Below, one piece after another: positions 27,288 to 36,104 of a stretch of 64,000 bases of DNA. The first letter of the stretch is position 1, and each line of letters begins with the position of its first letter. Under the pieces are notes generated by a model. That model saw only the letters and a program-made list of their open reading frames with translations. It had not been told where the DNA came from and did not search any database. The DNA comes from Deltaproteobacteria bacterium. GTDB lineage: Bacteria; Myxococcota_A; UBA9160; SMWR01. A program made the position numbers and the translations under genes. Where the stretch lies: contig JAFDDG010000012.1 in the NCBI GenBank assembly GCA_019310965.1, forward strand, positions 24,076-88,075, written 5' to 3'.

Positions 27288-27830
27288 TCAGGAAGCCGCA
27301 ACCCGGCGACGAATCGCCGCCCGCGCCGCCCGGACCTCATCGAGGTAGGCCGCGCCACGGATGTTGTTGCCCCAGAAATAGGCCAGAATGCCCCGGTCTT
27401 CGCCGAGCCTACGGATGTTGTCCGCCAGGATGATGCAGCCGGCTTCGATATTGGTGTCGATGTTGGCGAGATTCCCGGCCAGCCCGAGGCTGCCGAGCAT
27501 GTGCGGCATCACTTGCATCAGACCCACGGCGCCCTTCTCGCTGCGCACCCAGGGCCGCCCGCTGCTCTCCTGGTAGATCACTGCCAGCACGAGACTCGTG
27601 TCGAGTGCGTACTTGCCGCTGTACTTCACCACCGCCACTGCGATGCGCTCGTCCTGGCCCGGACTGAGCTCGGGATTCAGGTGGCGCAGGTAGGCGGACA
27701 CCTGCGCCTCGCTCAGACGGTCGAGCGTGACCGCTGCGGGAGCAGCAGCGGGCTCGTGCGCGCTGCGCGAGCCATCCGACATCAACAGGGTGGCGAGTGC
27801 CGCCAACCAGACGATATGAGCGCGATGCAT
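27288..27830 (-). CDS. exported lytic transglycosylase (SLT domain)
   Basis: From ATG 27830 the product is 180 residues with a signal peptide (HIVWLAALATLLMSDGSRSA). The SLT domain shows the catalytic Glu in AVIYQESSGRPWVRSEKGAVGLMQVMPHMLGSLG and the later INTNIEAG-type motif IDTNIEAGCIILADNIRRLG. It should cut peptidoglycan glycan strands in the periplasm. The variant FWGNNIRG replaces the usual AYNAGP, a change seen in some SLT subfamilies. It is divergent from the histidine kinase gene. Confidence 0.88.
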   Translation of the reverse strand: MHRAHIVWLAALATLLMSDGSRSAHEPAAAPAAVTLDRLSEAQVSAYLRHLNPELSPGQDERIAVAVVKYSGKYALDTSLVLAVIYQESSGRPWVRSEKGAVGLMQVMPHMLGSLGLAGNLANIDTNIEAGCIILADNIRRLGEDRGILAYFWGNNIRGAAYLDEVRAARAAIRRRVAAS

Positions 27831-27914
27831 CTCGAACGACCTCGCAGGCTTCAACGAGCACACGCGCCCTCCACAACGGGTGCGCCGTCAACACACTTGT
27901 CGACGACCCCACCC

Positions 27915-27947
27915 CGGCAACTTGACCCCGCGGGGGGCAAGTTGCCG
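27915..27947. promoter_or_regulatory. strong inverted repeat in the SLT/kinase divergent region
   Basis: CGGCAACTTG (27915-27924) pairs perfectly with CAAGTTGCCG (27938-27947). The 13-nt loop (ACCCCGCGGGGGG) is itself self-complementary. The 352-bp divergent region otherwise holds no gene. It may be an operator or a hairpin in the leader of either gene. Confidence 0.4.
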
Positions 27948-28022
27948 ATGACACGCGCGTGGATGACCCGCGGCTGCATACGAAGCGCATTTGTCGTCGC
28001 TGCGGACGCAACTCATCTGTGA

Positions 28023-28052
28023 TTGACCGTCGGAAAAGGTGAGTGGTATTCT
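28023..28052 (+). promoter_or_regulatory. putative promoter of the histidine kinase-lgt genes
   Basis: TTGACC (28023-28028) and TATTCT (28047-28052) are separated by 18 bp. They match TTGACA/TATAAT at 5/6 and 4/6, and lie 130 bp before the kinase ATG. Confidence 0.45.
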
Positions 28053-28182
28053 TTCGTCCTCGGGTGGGGACGAGAGCCTTGATGTTGGACCGGGGCCTGT
28101 TCCCAATGAAATCCACGCTGCCCAGGAATCCCATCGCGCCGCTGACGATTCGTGCCGGGCTTCCGGAGTACCACACAAACAC

Positions 28183-29631
28183 ATGAGCGCGCAGCTGCAA
28201 GCCAGTGACGTGCTGGCCAAGGGGATGCCTGCGCGCCAGCTCATCGAAGAGCTGGCGGCGGCGTACCCTTTGATGCTGGTGGCGCGCACCAGCGACAAGC
28301 GCATCGAGTGGATCTCCGACGGCTGGCAGGCGGCGCTACATCACGTTCCGAATCTCGTCGGTTGCAACCTGCGAGACATCATCGCCAGAATTCCGAGGCC
28401 CGAGCAATCGTTCCCGATCGTGACGAGCCTGCGCAAGACCGGCGCAGTACGGCACGCTCCAGTCGACTTCCCGGTCGGCGCCGACGCTGCGGCGCCCTTC
28501 GAGGTGACGGCATTCCCGCTGAAGCTCTGCGCCGATGAGCCGCGCATCATCGTGATGGCGCGGCGCCGCCACGCCTTCGAGCCAGCCGCGCCGCCGACCA
28601 GCCTGATCGAATGCCACCCGGACGCAGTCATCGCGATCGATCCCCACGGCTTCATCGACTACGCCAACCGCGCGGCCACCGCGCTGCTCGCCACTTCGGT
28701 TTCGCAACTGGTCGGCAGCGCTGCCGCCGTACTCGCGTGCGATACCGAGGGCATGACGCGGCTGGTGAGCTCCCTCGACACCGACGTCCCGCGCGAGATC
28801 CGCCTGGCGGTCCGGCGCGATGGCGCCGAACCCCTGCCCGTGCTGGGGCGCATCGCTCCGCACCGGGGACCGGACGGGGAGCCGCTGGGCGCAATCCTCT
28901 CCTTGCGCAGCGCCGCGGACGAGCAGAAGGCGACCAGCGACCTCGCCCACCGCAACGAGGAACTGGAACACTGCATCAACAGTCTGGCCCACGATCTGCG
29001 CTCGCCCCTGGTCGCCCTGCTCGGATTCTCGCGGCTTTTGCATCAGGACTACGGCGAGCAGCTCGACGACACCGGCGTGCACTTCGTGAATCGCATCGAG
29101 CAGGCCGGTCACACGATGGAGGACCTGATCCACAATCTGCTCGAGCTGTCGCGCATCGGGCAGCCTGGCGAGCACCCGACACTCATCGACCCGCGCACGG
29201 TGCTGCTCCAGCTGGCCGCCGAGTTCAAGGTGCGCCTCGACGAGGAAGGCATCCGGCTCAACCTGCCCGCATCTCCACCGCTGGTGTACTGCGACCGCAC
29301 GCGCCTCTACCAGGTCTTCTGCAACCTGATCGGCAACGCCGTCGAACACATGGGCGAGTGCGCCGAGCGGCGCATCGACGTGACGATCGAAGCAGAGCCG
29401 GGGTGGCACCACATCCGCGTGTGCGACGCCGGTCGCGGGGTCCCCACGGAGCACCACGACCGTATCTTCGAAGCCTTCCAGAGCCTGGGCGCCCGCCGCG
29501 ACGGACGCCGCGGAACGGGCATGGGCCTGGCCATCGTGCGCAAGATCGCCGAGACCCGAGGCGGGCGTGCCTGGGTGGAAAGCGACCAGAGCACCGGCGC
29601 CATGTTCCACGTCACCCTGCCGCAACCCTAG
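28183..29631 (+). CDS. PAS-domain sensor histidine kinase
   Basis: The 482-residue protein has two N-terminal PAS-like sensory segments (about residues 20-120 and 145-250). These are followed by a HisKA dimerisation domain with phospho-acceptor His270 in SLAHDLRSPLVALLGFSRLL. An ATPase domain follows, with N box FCNLIGNAVEHM, G1 DAGRGVP and G2 GTGMGLAIVRKI. There is no membrane segment, so it is a soluble sensor. No response regulator is next to it, making it an orphan kinase. ATG 28183 is chosen over the ORF start 48 codons upstream because similarity starts later, but its Shine-Dalgarno is poor. Confidence 0.9.
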   Translation: MSAQLQASDVLAKGMPARQLIEELAAAYPLMLVARTSDKRIEWISDGWQAALHHVPNLVGCNLRDIIARIPRPEQSFPIVTSLRKTGAVRHAPVDFPVGADAAAPFEVTAFPLKLCADEPRIIVMARRRHAFEPAAPPTSLIECHPDAVIAIDPHGFIDYANRAATALLATSVSQLVGSAAAVLACDTEGMTRLVSSLDTDVPREIRLAVRRDGAEPLPVLGRIAPHRGPDGEPLGAILSLRSAADEQKATSDLAHRNEELEHCINSLAHDLRSPLVALLGFSRLLHQDYGEQLDDTGVHFVNRIEQAGHTMEDLIHNLLELSRIGQPGEHPTLIDPRTVLLQLAAEFKVRLDEEGIRLNLPASPPLVYCDRTRLYQVFCNLIGNAVEHMGECAERRIDVTIEAEPGWHHIRVCDAGRGVPTEHHDRIFEAFQSLGARRDGRRGTGMGLAIVRKIAETRGGRAWVESDQSTGAMFHVTLPQP

Positions 29632-29669
29632 GCACGGGGCCCCTCCGGGCTGCTAGCCTCCCGCCCGCC

Positions 29670-30410
29670 ATGTATCCCGAGATCTTCACCATCCCGGGCA
29701 CGAGCTTCACCATCAGCAGCTTCGGTGCCATGCTCGCCCTCGCGTTCTTGACCGGTGCGAAGATCGCGGCCTACCGCATGCAAGAGGAAGGCCTCGACCC
29801 CGAGCTCGCGTGGACGCTGCTGCTCTACGTGATGCTCGGCGGCATCGGAGGCTCGAAGCTCTACTTCGCCGTCGACATGTGGCTCCGCGAGGGACAGCCG
29901 TTCTTCAGCTACCTGCTCTCCCGCGGAGGCATCACCTGGTACGGCGGACTGATCGGCGCCGTGGCACTCGGCACCTGGGGCGCCTGGCGCAATGGGCTCT
30001 CGGTGAAGGTGGCGATGGATTGCTGCGCCATCTCTTCCGCAGTCGGACAGGCCATGGGGCGCATCGGCTGCTTCCTGGTGGGCGACGACTACGGCGTGGC
30101 GACCGATGCGCCCTGGGGAATCGCCTTCCCGAACGGCCTTCCGCCGGTGGACCACCCGGTGCACCCGACCCAGCTCTACGAGGTGGCGTGGTTGCTACCG
30201 GTGGCCTTCTTCCTGTGGAAGCGGCGGGGCCGCAGCCCCTTCCTCTTCGCCGAGTACGTCGCGCTCAACGGCGCGGGGCGCCTGGTGATCGAGCACTGGC
30301 GACTCAACCCGGCCTTTCTCGGACTCACCGAGCCGCAGTGGATCGGGGTCGTGCTGATCCTCGCCGGCAGCTGCGGGTGGCTCTACTACCACGGCCGGCC
30401 CGAGGCCTGA
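29670..30410 (+). CDS. lgt: prolipoprotein diacylglyceryl transferase
   Basis: Lgt transfers diacylglycerol from phosphatidylglycerol to the lipobox Cys of prolipoproteins in the inner membrane. From ATG 29670 the product is 246 residues with about seven membrane segments. Motifs include SRGGITWYGGLIGA, the signature MGRIGCFLVGDDYG (a variant of GRxGNFxxxExxG) and HPTQLYEV. It is shorter than typical Gram-negative Lgt, with a compact periplasmic head. It is probably cotranscribed with the kinase 38 bp upstream. The overlapping longer ORF is an extension in kinase antiphase. Confidence 0.95.
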   Translation: MYPEIFTIPGTSFTISSFGAMLALAFLTGAKIAAYRMQEEGLDPELAWTLLLYVMLGGIGGSKLYFAVDMWLREGQPFFSYLLSRGGITWYGGLIGAVALGTWGAWRNGLSVKVAMDCCAISSAVGQAMGRIGCFLVGDDYGVATDAPWGIAFPNGLPPVDHPVHPTQLYEVAWLLPVAFFLWKRRGRSPFLFAEYVALNGAGRLVIEHWRLNPAFLGLTEPQWIGVVLILAGSCGWLYYHGRPEA

Positions 30411-30416
30411 GCGAAA

Positions 30417-31346
30417 TCAGGACGTCAGCTCGGCCACCAGCGCCTCGGCCTGGCGCACCAGCGCGTCGCCCTCGTCCCCGGTCACCAGACGCTCGAGCCG
30501 CGACATCGCCGCGCAGGCCTGCTCGACCAGCGCACTCTCGCCCCCGTCCCGATCCTTCGACCAAGCTTTCAGGTCGCGCACGCTCTGCGCGTAGTCGCCG
30601 CGCATGTAGGCGGCCATGCCACGGGCGTAGTCGACCCAGGACTCGAGGGCGTCGGACTCGGCACCGCGCTCGATGGCGCCGGCCAGCGCAGCCGCGCCTT
30701 CCTCGAAGTAGCCGCTGACGACGTAGGAGCGTCCCGCCAGCGCCCAGGCACTGGCGGTCGCCCCGTAGATCTCCTCGAGCAAGTCGTCGAGACCGCGCTC
30801 GAACACGCGTTCCACCAGCTCACGCTGTTCGATCAGGTACCGCGCCGCATTGCCGTCGTCGCGGTGCTGAGTGATCAGGTCCGCCAACTGCTCGCGACAG
30901 CGATCGAGCAACGCCCGCGTCTCGATGACGCTCTCCTCCAACCGCTCCGAACCGAACTCCAGGATCTTCTCGAACTCCGCGAACAGTGCCTCGGCCTCGG
31001 CGCCGGCCTCCTCGCGCAGCGCGCGAACCCGCGGCCCATAAACCTCGCGTTGGTAGAGGTTCTCTCGGAACTTCATCGCCTCGTGGAAGAGCGAGCCGAT
31101 CGCCAGGTCGAACAACACTTCCCGGTGACGCACGGAGCGATGATCCGAACCTTCCGCGCGGAACAGGGCGTGGGAGCGCTCCTTCAGACGGTAGAGGGGG
31201 CTGGCCTCCTGGTCCGTCATCAGTGTGCGCACCTCGTCCCAGACCAGCTCCCCATCCCGGTATCGACGCACCAGACGACGCAGCGCCTCGTCTACGACCA
31301 GGAACTCTCGGATGATCTCGACCAGGCCGGGAACGGGCGCCTCCAT
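30417..31346 (-). CDS. hypothetical helical, TPR-like protein
   Basis: From ATG 31346 the product is 309 residues, rich in charged helices and without signal peptide or membrane segments. The C-terminal third (WALAGRSYVVSGYFEEGAAALAGAIERGAESDALESWVDYARGMAAYMRGDYAQSVRDLKAW) resembles tetratricopeptide pairs, implying protein-protein contacts. The N-terminal two thirds are not recognised. It is convergent with lgt, 6 bp away, and divergent from the MFS gene. Confidence 0.75.
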   Translation of the reverse strand: MEAPVPGLVEIIREFLVVDEALRRLVRRYRDGELVWDEVRTLMTDQEASPLYRLKERSHALFRAEGSDHRSVRHREVLFDLAIGSLFHEAMKFRENLYQREVYGPRVRALREEAGAEAEALFAEFEKILEFGSERLEESVIETRALLDRCREQLADLITQHRDDGNAARYLIEQRELVERVFERGLDDLLEEIYGATASAWALAGRSYVVSGYFEEGAAALAGAIERGAESDALESWVDYARGMAAYMRGDYAQSVRDLKAWSKDRDGGESALVEQACAAMSRLERLVTGDEGDALVRQAEALVAELTS

Positions 31347-31397
31347 GCCAGCAGTATAGGGGTCCGGCAACGGCCGCGTGCTACGCTGCGCGGCCCG

Positions 31398-32678
31398 ATG
31401 GCCAATCCCGAATCGCCTTCCGAGACGGCGCCGCCCAGCAACGCCCGATCGAAGGCGGTTCTCCTGATCGTCTTCACGACGATCTTGATCGATTTCATCG
31501 GGTTCACCGTGTTGATCCCGGTGCTGCCCCTATACGCCGAGCAGCTCGGTGCGTCGGCCTTCCAGGTGGCGCTCATTCTCACGGTCTACGCGCTGGCCCA
31601 GCTCGTCTTCCTTCCCGTATGGGGTTGGGTCTCCGATCGCATCGGTCGTCGCCCGGTGATTCTCGTCTCGCTGTTCGGAACCGTCGCCTCGTTCCTCGTC
31701 CTCGCGTTCGCGGATACGCTCGGGGTCATCTATCTCTCCCGCGCGCTCGCCGGCTTCTTCGCGGCAAGCATCGGCACGGCCCAGGCAGTCGTCACCGACG
31801 TGACTCCGCCATCGGAGCGGGCCGGCGGCATGGGCATCATCGGAGCCGCATTCGGCGCGGGGATGGTGCTGGGACCGGCGCTGGGCGGCTTCGCGGCCAG
31901 CTACAACGTCAAGGCGCCGTTCTATGCCGTCGCGGTTCTGGCCGCGCTCAACTTCGTGCTGGCCTGGTGGCGGCTGCCGGAGTCGCGGCCAGCGGGGCTG
32001 CGTCAACCGAGCATGGCCGAGCTGCGCCGGGCGTTCATCCCGACACCGATCCGCTTGGTGGTGGCCGTACACGACCGGCGCATCGCGCTCTTCCTCTACC
32101 TCTTCTTCCATCTCTTCACGGCATTTGCGGTGCTCGAGGCACTCTTCACCCTCTACGCCGCGCAGCAGTTCGGACGGACCGCCCTCGACGTCGGCTTCCT
32201 CTTCATGTGGATCGGCGTCGTGCTCTTCATTACCCAGGGCCTGTTCTTGCGGCGCATGGTCGGACAGGTCGGCGAGCCGCGGCTCATCGGCGTCGGGCTC
32301 ACCACCATGGGAGTGGGGCTCGCGATGGTCGCCTGGGCCCCGACCTTCGGCTGGTGTTATGTGGTCGGAACGCTCATCGCGTTCGGCAACGGCATCACCT
32401 TTCCCGCCTTCACCAGTCTCTACTCGAAGGCCTGCGAGGCGGAGAATGCCGGCGAGCTGCTCGGGCAGAGTCAGGCCATGGCCACCACCGGGCGCATCGT
32501 CGGCCCCATGCTCGGGGGAGTACTGATGGACTTCTGGTCGCCGGGGACCCCGTTCCTGATCGCCGGGGCCATGATGCTGGGTGCACTGCTGATGTTCCGC
32601 CTCTTCCGTGGGCTGCTGCTCGGAGACAAGGCCCCGCTCCCGCCGAAAAGTGCTGAGAATCCGGCCACTCCCGGCTGA
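31398..32678 (+). CDS. MFS transporter, DHA1/TetA-like
   Basis: From ATG 31398 the product is 426 residues with about 12 membrane segments. The loop 2-3 motif A reads GWVSDRIGRRPVILVSLFG, the start FIGFTVLIPVLPLYAEQLGAS is typical of tetracycline/multidrug DHA1 antiporters, and helix 5 motif C is GAAFGAGMVLGPALGG. It probably exports a small molecule using the proton gradient; the substrate cannot be told. The longer track ORF upstream is a non-coding extension. Confidence 0.88.
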   Translation: MANPESPSETAPPSNARSKAVLLIVFTTILIDFIGFTVLIPVLPLYAEQLGASAFQVALILTVYALAQLVFLPVWGWVSDRIGRRPVILVSLFGTVASFLVLAFADTLGVIYLSRALAGFFAASIGTAQAVVTDVTPPSERAGGMGIIGAAFGAGMVLGPALGGFAASYNVKAPFYAVAVLAALNFVLAWWRLPESRPAGLRQPSMAELRRAFIPTPIRLVVAVHDRRIALFLYLFFHLFTAFAVLEALFTLYAAQQFGRTALDVGFLFMWIGVVLFITQGLFLRRMVGQVGEPRLIGVGLTTMGVGLAMVAWAPTFGWCYVVGTLIAFGNGITFPAFTSLYSKACEAENAGELLGQSQAMATTGRIVGPMLGGVLMDFWSPGTPFLIAGAMMLGALLMFRLFRGLLLGDKAPLPPKSAENPATPG

Positions 32679-32709
32679 GGCCGGCGCCCCGCTCCGACTC
32701 CCGAATCGG

Positions 32710-32737
32710 TTGACCAGCGAGTCGGTTCCCCTATGTT
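32710..32737 (+). promoter_or_regulatory. putative promoter of the ETF-QO gene
   Basis: TTGACC (32710-32715) and TATGTT (32732-32737) with a 16-bp spacer lie about 55 bp before the ATG. Matches are 5/6 and 4/6. Confidence 0.4.
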
Positions 32738-32794
32738 GAGAAACTTCGCGGGGCCCCCGGCCCCCGTCGCGACGTTCCATCCGGAGGTCTCCCC

Positions 32795-34495
32795 ATGAGC
32801 CAGGCCATCGAACGCGAGAGCATGGAGGTCGATGTCCTCTACATCGGTGGAGGTCCCGCCACCCTCGCTTCGGCAATCCACCTGATGAACCAGGTCGAGA
32901 TCTTCAACAAGGGAGCCGAGGCGGCCGGGCGCGCCCCCATCGAGCCGCCCAGCGTGCTGGTGCTCGAGAAGGCGGCCGGCATTGGCGACCACCTGCTCTC
33001 CGGCGCCTGCATGAACACCAAGGCGATCGCCGAGCTGGTGCCGGACTTCCGCGAGCAGGGCTTCCCGACGGAGGCGATCTGCGACAGCGATTGGCTCTAC
33101 CTCTTCGCGGGCAAGCGCCACCTGCCGGTGCCGGCGATCTTCGCGCCGCCCTTCCAGAAGCGCGGCTACCACGTGATCTCGCTCAGCAACGTGGCCAAGT
33201 GGCTGGCCGAGCGCGCCGAGGCGGTCGGTGTCGACATCTACCCCGGCTTTGCGGGCGACAAGCTGCTGATCGACGGCGACCGCGTGGTCGGCGTGTGCAC
33301 CGGCGACATGGGTGTGGACAAGGACGGCAACCCCAAGGGCACCTTCGCACCCGGCATGGAGATCTTCGCGAAGGTCACGGTGCTCGGTGAAGGCGTGCGC
33401 GGCTCGCTCAGCAAGCAGCTCATCGAGCGCTTCGACCTGCAGGGCCAGAACCCCCAGACCTACGAGACGGGCATCAAGGAGATCTGGAAGATCGACCCGA
33501 AGAAGGCGCGGCCCGGCCGCGTGATTCACGGCATGTCACTGCCGGACATCGCGCGCGGAAAATTCGTCGGCATGTGGATGTACGACATGGCCGACGACCA
33601 CATCTCCTACGGCTACGTCACCGCCCTCGACAACGAGAGCCCGCACAACGACCCCCATCTCGAGGCACAGAAATTCAAGACGCACCCGTGGATGGCAAAT
33701 CTTCTCGAGGGCGCGGAGCTCGTGCGCTACGGCGCAAAGGCGCTGCCCACCGGCGGCCTCTACTCCCAGCCGAAGCTCTACCACCACGGCGCGATGCTGG
33801 TCGGCGACTCGGCATCGATGTGCAACGCCGCGCGGCTCGCCGGCGTCCACATGGCGATGAAGTCGGGCATGCTGGCAGCGGAGACGATCGTCGAAGCACT
33901 CCACTGCCAGGACTTCTCGGCCAAGACCCTGGGCGGCTACGCCGAGCGCGTGCGCAAGAGCTGGATCCATGCGGACCACCGCCTGGACCGCAACTTCCAC
34001 GGCTCCTGGGAGAAGGGCCCCTTCTTCTTCGCCCAGAACATCCCGCTCACCATGCTCACGGGCGGACGCGGGCTCATCGACAACCTGCCGGCGTCGGCGG
34101 GCCACACGCACATGAAGAAGCTCTCGGAGCTGCCGGCGAGTCAGCGAGAGAAGGAACCGTTCGAGTTCGACGACAAGCTCACTTTTTCGAAGGAGCACCT
34201 GGTCGGCTTCAGCGGCACCGCTCACGAGGCGGACCAGCCCTCGCACCTGGTGGTGGCGGACACGGATCTCTGCAGCACCACCTGCGCCGACGAATACGGC
34301 AATCCGTGCGAAAGCTTCTGCCCGGCCGCCGTCTACGAGATGGTGCCCGACCCGAAGCACGAGGGCCGCAAGCAGCTCTTCATCCACCACGAGAACTGCG
34401 TGCACTGCAAGACCTGCGACATCGCGGATCCCTACCAGGTGATCACGTGGACGCCACCGGAAGGCGGCGAGGGGCCAGACTACACCCAGATGTAG
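32795..34495 (+). CDS. electron-transfer flavoprotein:ubiquinone oxidoreductase
   Basis: ETF-QO passes electrons from acyl-CoA dehydrogenases, via ETF, to the membrane quinone pool. The 566-residue protein has the N-terminal FAD site DVLYIGGGPATLASAIHLMNQ, the motif GDHLLSGACMN and the membrane-associated region KRGYHVISLSNVAKWL. A C-terminal ferredoxin-like [4Fe-4S] domain reads CESFCPAAVYEM and NCVHCKTCDIADPYQVITWTPPEGG. ETF subunits are not in the window. The gene agrees with fatty or amino acid oxidation and with the acyl-CoA dehydrogenase at 42972. Confidence 0.96.
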   Translation: MSQAIERESMEVDVLYIGGGPATLASAIHLMNQVEIFNKGAEAAGRAPIEPPSVLVLEKAAGIGDHLLSGACMNTKAIAELVPDFREQGFPTEAICDSDWLYLFAGKRHLPVPAIFAPPFQKRGYHVISLSNVAKWLAERAEAVGVDIYPGFAGDKLLIDGDRVVGVCTGDMGVDKDGNPKGTFAPGMEIFAKVTVLGEGVRGSLSKQLIERFDLQGQNPQTYETGIKEIWKIDPKKARPGRVIHGMSLPDIARGKFVGMWMYDMADDHISYGYVTALDNESPHNDPHLEAQKFKTHPWMANLLEGAELVRYGAKALPTGGLYSQPKLYHHGAMLVGDSASMCNAARLAGVHMAMKSGMLAAETIVEALHCQDFSAKTLGGYAERVRKSWIHADHRLDRNFHGSWEKGPFFFAQNIPLTMLTGGRGLIDNLPASAGHTHMKKLSELPASQREKEPFEFDDKLTFSKEHLVGFSGTAHEADQPSHLVVADTDLCSTTCADEYGNPCESFCPAAVYEMVPDPKHEGRKQLFIHHENCVHCKTCDIADPYQVITWTPPEGGEGPDYTQM

Positions 34496-34546
34496 TCCGG
34501 TGGCGCGACGTCCATCGACTGGCGCCGACGACCGCCCGAGCGGCGC

Positions 34547-35374
34547 TCAGGCGCGTTGCGCTGCGACCGCCGCTTCGCGCAGCGTTGCCAGAGTCTCGTC
34601 GTCCGCCGCCACCAGGAGCGTGGAGCGCGGGGCACAGATGTCTTCGGGAAACGGGCTCCCATCCGCTCCGCAAACCCTTGCCCCGGCCTCTCGCGAGGCC
34701 AGCGCTCCGATCCGCCCCCGCACACTCACGGATCCACCGGGCATGAACCGCAAGCCACCGCACACACCCGGCAGGAGTGGCGCCACCGAGATTGCGCCGC
34801 CACTGGCCGGCGCCACCGACAGCCCGGCCTCCAGCAGCACCTCGACGGCCGCGCCTGGCAGGTCATGGGAGATCAGCACGCGGCTCCCGTCGACCCGCAC
34901 CTCCGCCCGGACCGGCGCCGCCTCACCCGAAGCCATGCGCGCCCCCTCGCCTCGCACGGCATCGATGAAGACTCCCTCCCGCGGCAGCGCCACGTGCGCC
35001 ACCTGGTAGACGTCGCGTACGGCGAGACCCATGAGGATGGAGTAGGGACCGAGTGCCTCGAGGAAGAAACGCAGGGTGCCGTCGATGGGGTCGACCACCA
35101 CGCGTGCTTCGCCTTCGGAGGCGAACGCCGCGACGCTCGGCGTATCCTCTTCGGCCTCGAGCGCCAGACTCGGGGCGATCTCCAGAAGGGCCCGCAGCAG
35201 CGTCTCCTGCACCGCCGTATCCGCCGCGGTGAGGGCCGCCTTCACGGGGCTTCGCTCGCCCGCCTTCGGCCGGTTGGCCACGCGACCCTCGAGATCCCGC
35301 GCAATCTCCGCGGCTCGACGCATCGCCGGAGCGAGCGCATCGACCGTGGCTCGGGGGCTGAAGGACATCGTCAT
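34547..35374 (-). CDS. inositol monophosphatase family enzyme
   Basis: The 275-residue protein has the metal-binding motifs of the Li-sensitive phosphatase family: EAEEDTPS (E-E-D) and VVDPIDGTLRFF (DPIDGT), followed by GVFIDAVRGEGARM. A C-terminal WDxAA motif is not obvious: the region GRIGALASREAGARVCGADGSPF sits where it would be, so the second metal Asp may be shifted or lost. Substrates of the family include inositol-1-phosphate, PAP/CysQ substrates and sugar bisphosphates. It is convergent with the ETF-QO gene. Confidence 0.8.
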   Translation of the reverse strand: MTMSFSPRATVDALAPAMRRAAEIARDLEGRVANRPKAGERSPVKAALTAADTAVQETLLRALLEIAPSLALEAEEDTPSVAAFASEGEARVVVDPIDGTLRFFLEALGPYSILMGLAVRDVYQVAHVALPREGVFIDAVRGEGARMASGEAAPVRAEVRVDGSRVLISHDLPGAAVEVLLEAGLSVAPASGGAISVAPLLPGVCGGLRFMPGGSVSVRGRIGALASREAGARVCGADGSPFPEDICAPRSTLLVAADDETLATLREAAVAAQRA

Positions 35375-35484
35375 GATGTTTCCTGTGCAGCGGTTGCGCA
35401 GTCTTTAGCGCGTGCGCCAACCTGGGCAAGGCCCGCTTCAGTTGCGTCCAGTATGTGCCGAATAGAAGCGCGCCAGAGGAGCCC

Positions 35485-35895
35485 ATGCAGAAGCTCGCCT
35501 GTATCCTTGCCTGCCTCGTGCTCGCCGCCAGCGCCGCCCATGCGGACTCGCCGGCCGCGATCCCGGATTCGAGTCACGACCGCGCCGGCGCCGCCTTCGA
35601 CGCCTTCGCCGCGAAGTGGATGGACCGCGCTCGCGACACCGAGGAACAGAGCCGAGCGAATCCAAGCGTGAAGCCGGGCGCCTCCGCGCCGCTCGTCACC
35701 TACCGCGGCTACGGCGACGACTACTCGCTCGAGTTGCGCCCCACTGGCAACCCGAGCGCCCCCTACGTGGGGCTGCTCCGCTATACCGAGCACCTCTACG
35801 GCTGCAGCAGCATCGAAGCCACCACTTGCACGATCGTCTCGAGTGTCCCGATCACCGAGATCTTCCGCTACCAGGGCGGACGCTGGCGCTATTAG
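35485..35895 (+). CDS. small secreted protein, unknown function
   Basis: The 136-residue protein starts at ATG 35485 with AGAGGAG before it. It has a clear signal peptide (ACILACLVLAASAAHA|DS). The mature chain of about 115 residues has two Cys (YGCSS, ATTCT) that could form a disulfide, and a beta-rich end. No family is recognised. Its TAG stop forms the first three bases of a 15-bp inverted repeat. Confidence 0.75.
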   Translation: MQKLACILACLVLAASAAHADSPAAIPDSSHDRAGAAFDAFAAKWMDRARDTEEQSRANPSVKPGASAPLVTYRGYGDDYSLELRPTGNPSAPYVGLLRYTEHLYGCSSIEATTCTIVSSVPITEIFRYQGGRWRY

Positions 35896-35938
35896 TGTCC
35901 TGAGTCCGAATGCAGCGAACTTGGGACTCAGGACACTA
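35893..35938. repeat. 15-bp perfect inverted repeat at gene end
   Basis: TAGTGTCCTGAGTCC (35893-35907) and GGACTCAGGACACTA (35924-35938) form a perfect 15-bp stem with a 16-nt loop. It includes the stop codon of the small secreted protein. It may be a terminator hairpin without T-run, or a dispersed palindromic element inserted at the gene end. Confidence 0.7.
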
Positions 35939-36005
35939 GGGCCTGGCGCGAAAGCTCCGGGCGCCGAGGCGCGCCGCCATCGCAGCTGCCGCCGGGCTCA
36001 ACGCA

Positions 36006-36054
36006 GGAGCGCGGAGCATTTCAGACGCGATGCGCCGAAACGGCTCCGCGCTCC
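36006..36054. terminator. hairpin downstream of nrdJ
   Basis: GGAGCGCGGAGC (36006-36017) and GCTCCGCGCTCC (36043-36054) form a perfect 12-bp stem with a 25-nt loop, 50 bp past the nrdJ stop. No T-run follows on either strand. Confidence 0.4.
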
Positions 36055-36104
36055 CCAGCGCCCCCTACCCCCCGATCGGAGGCGCCGTACCTACGTTGGG
36101 CCCC

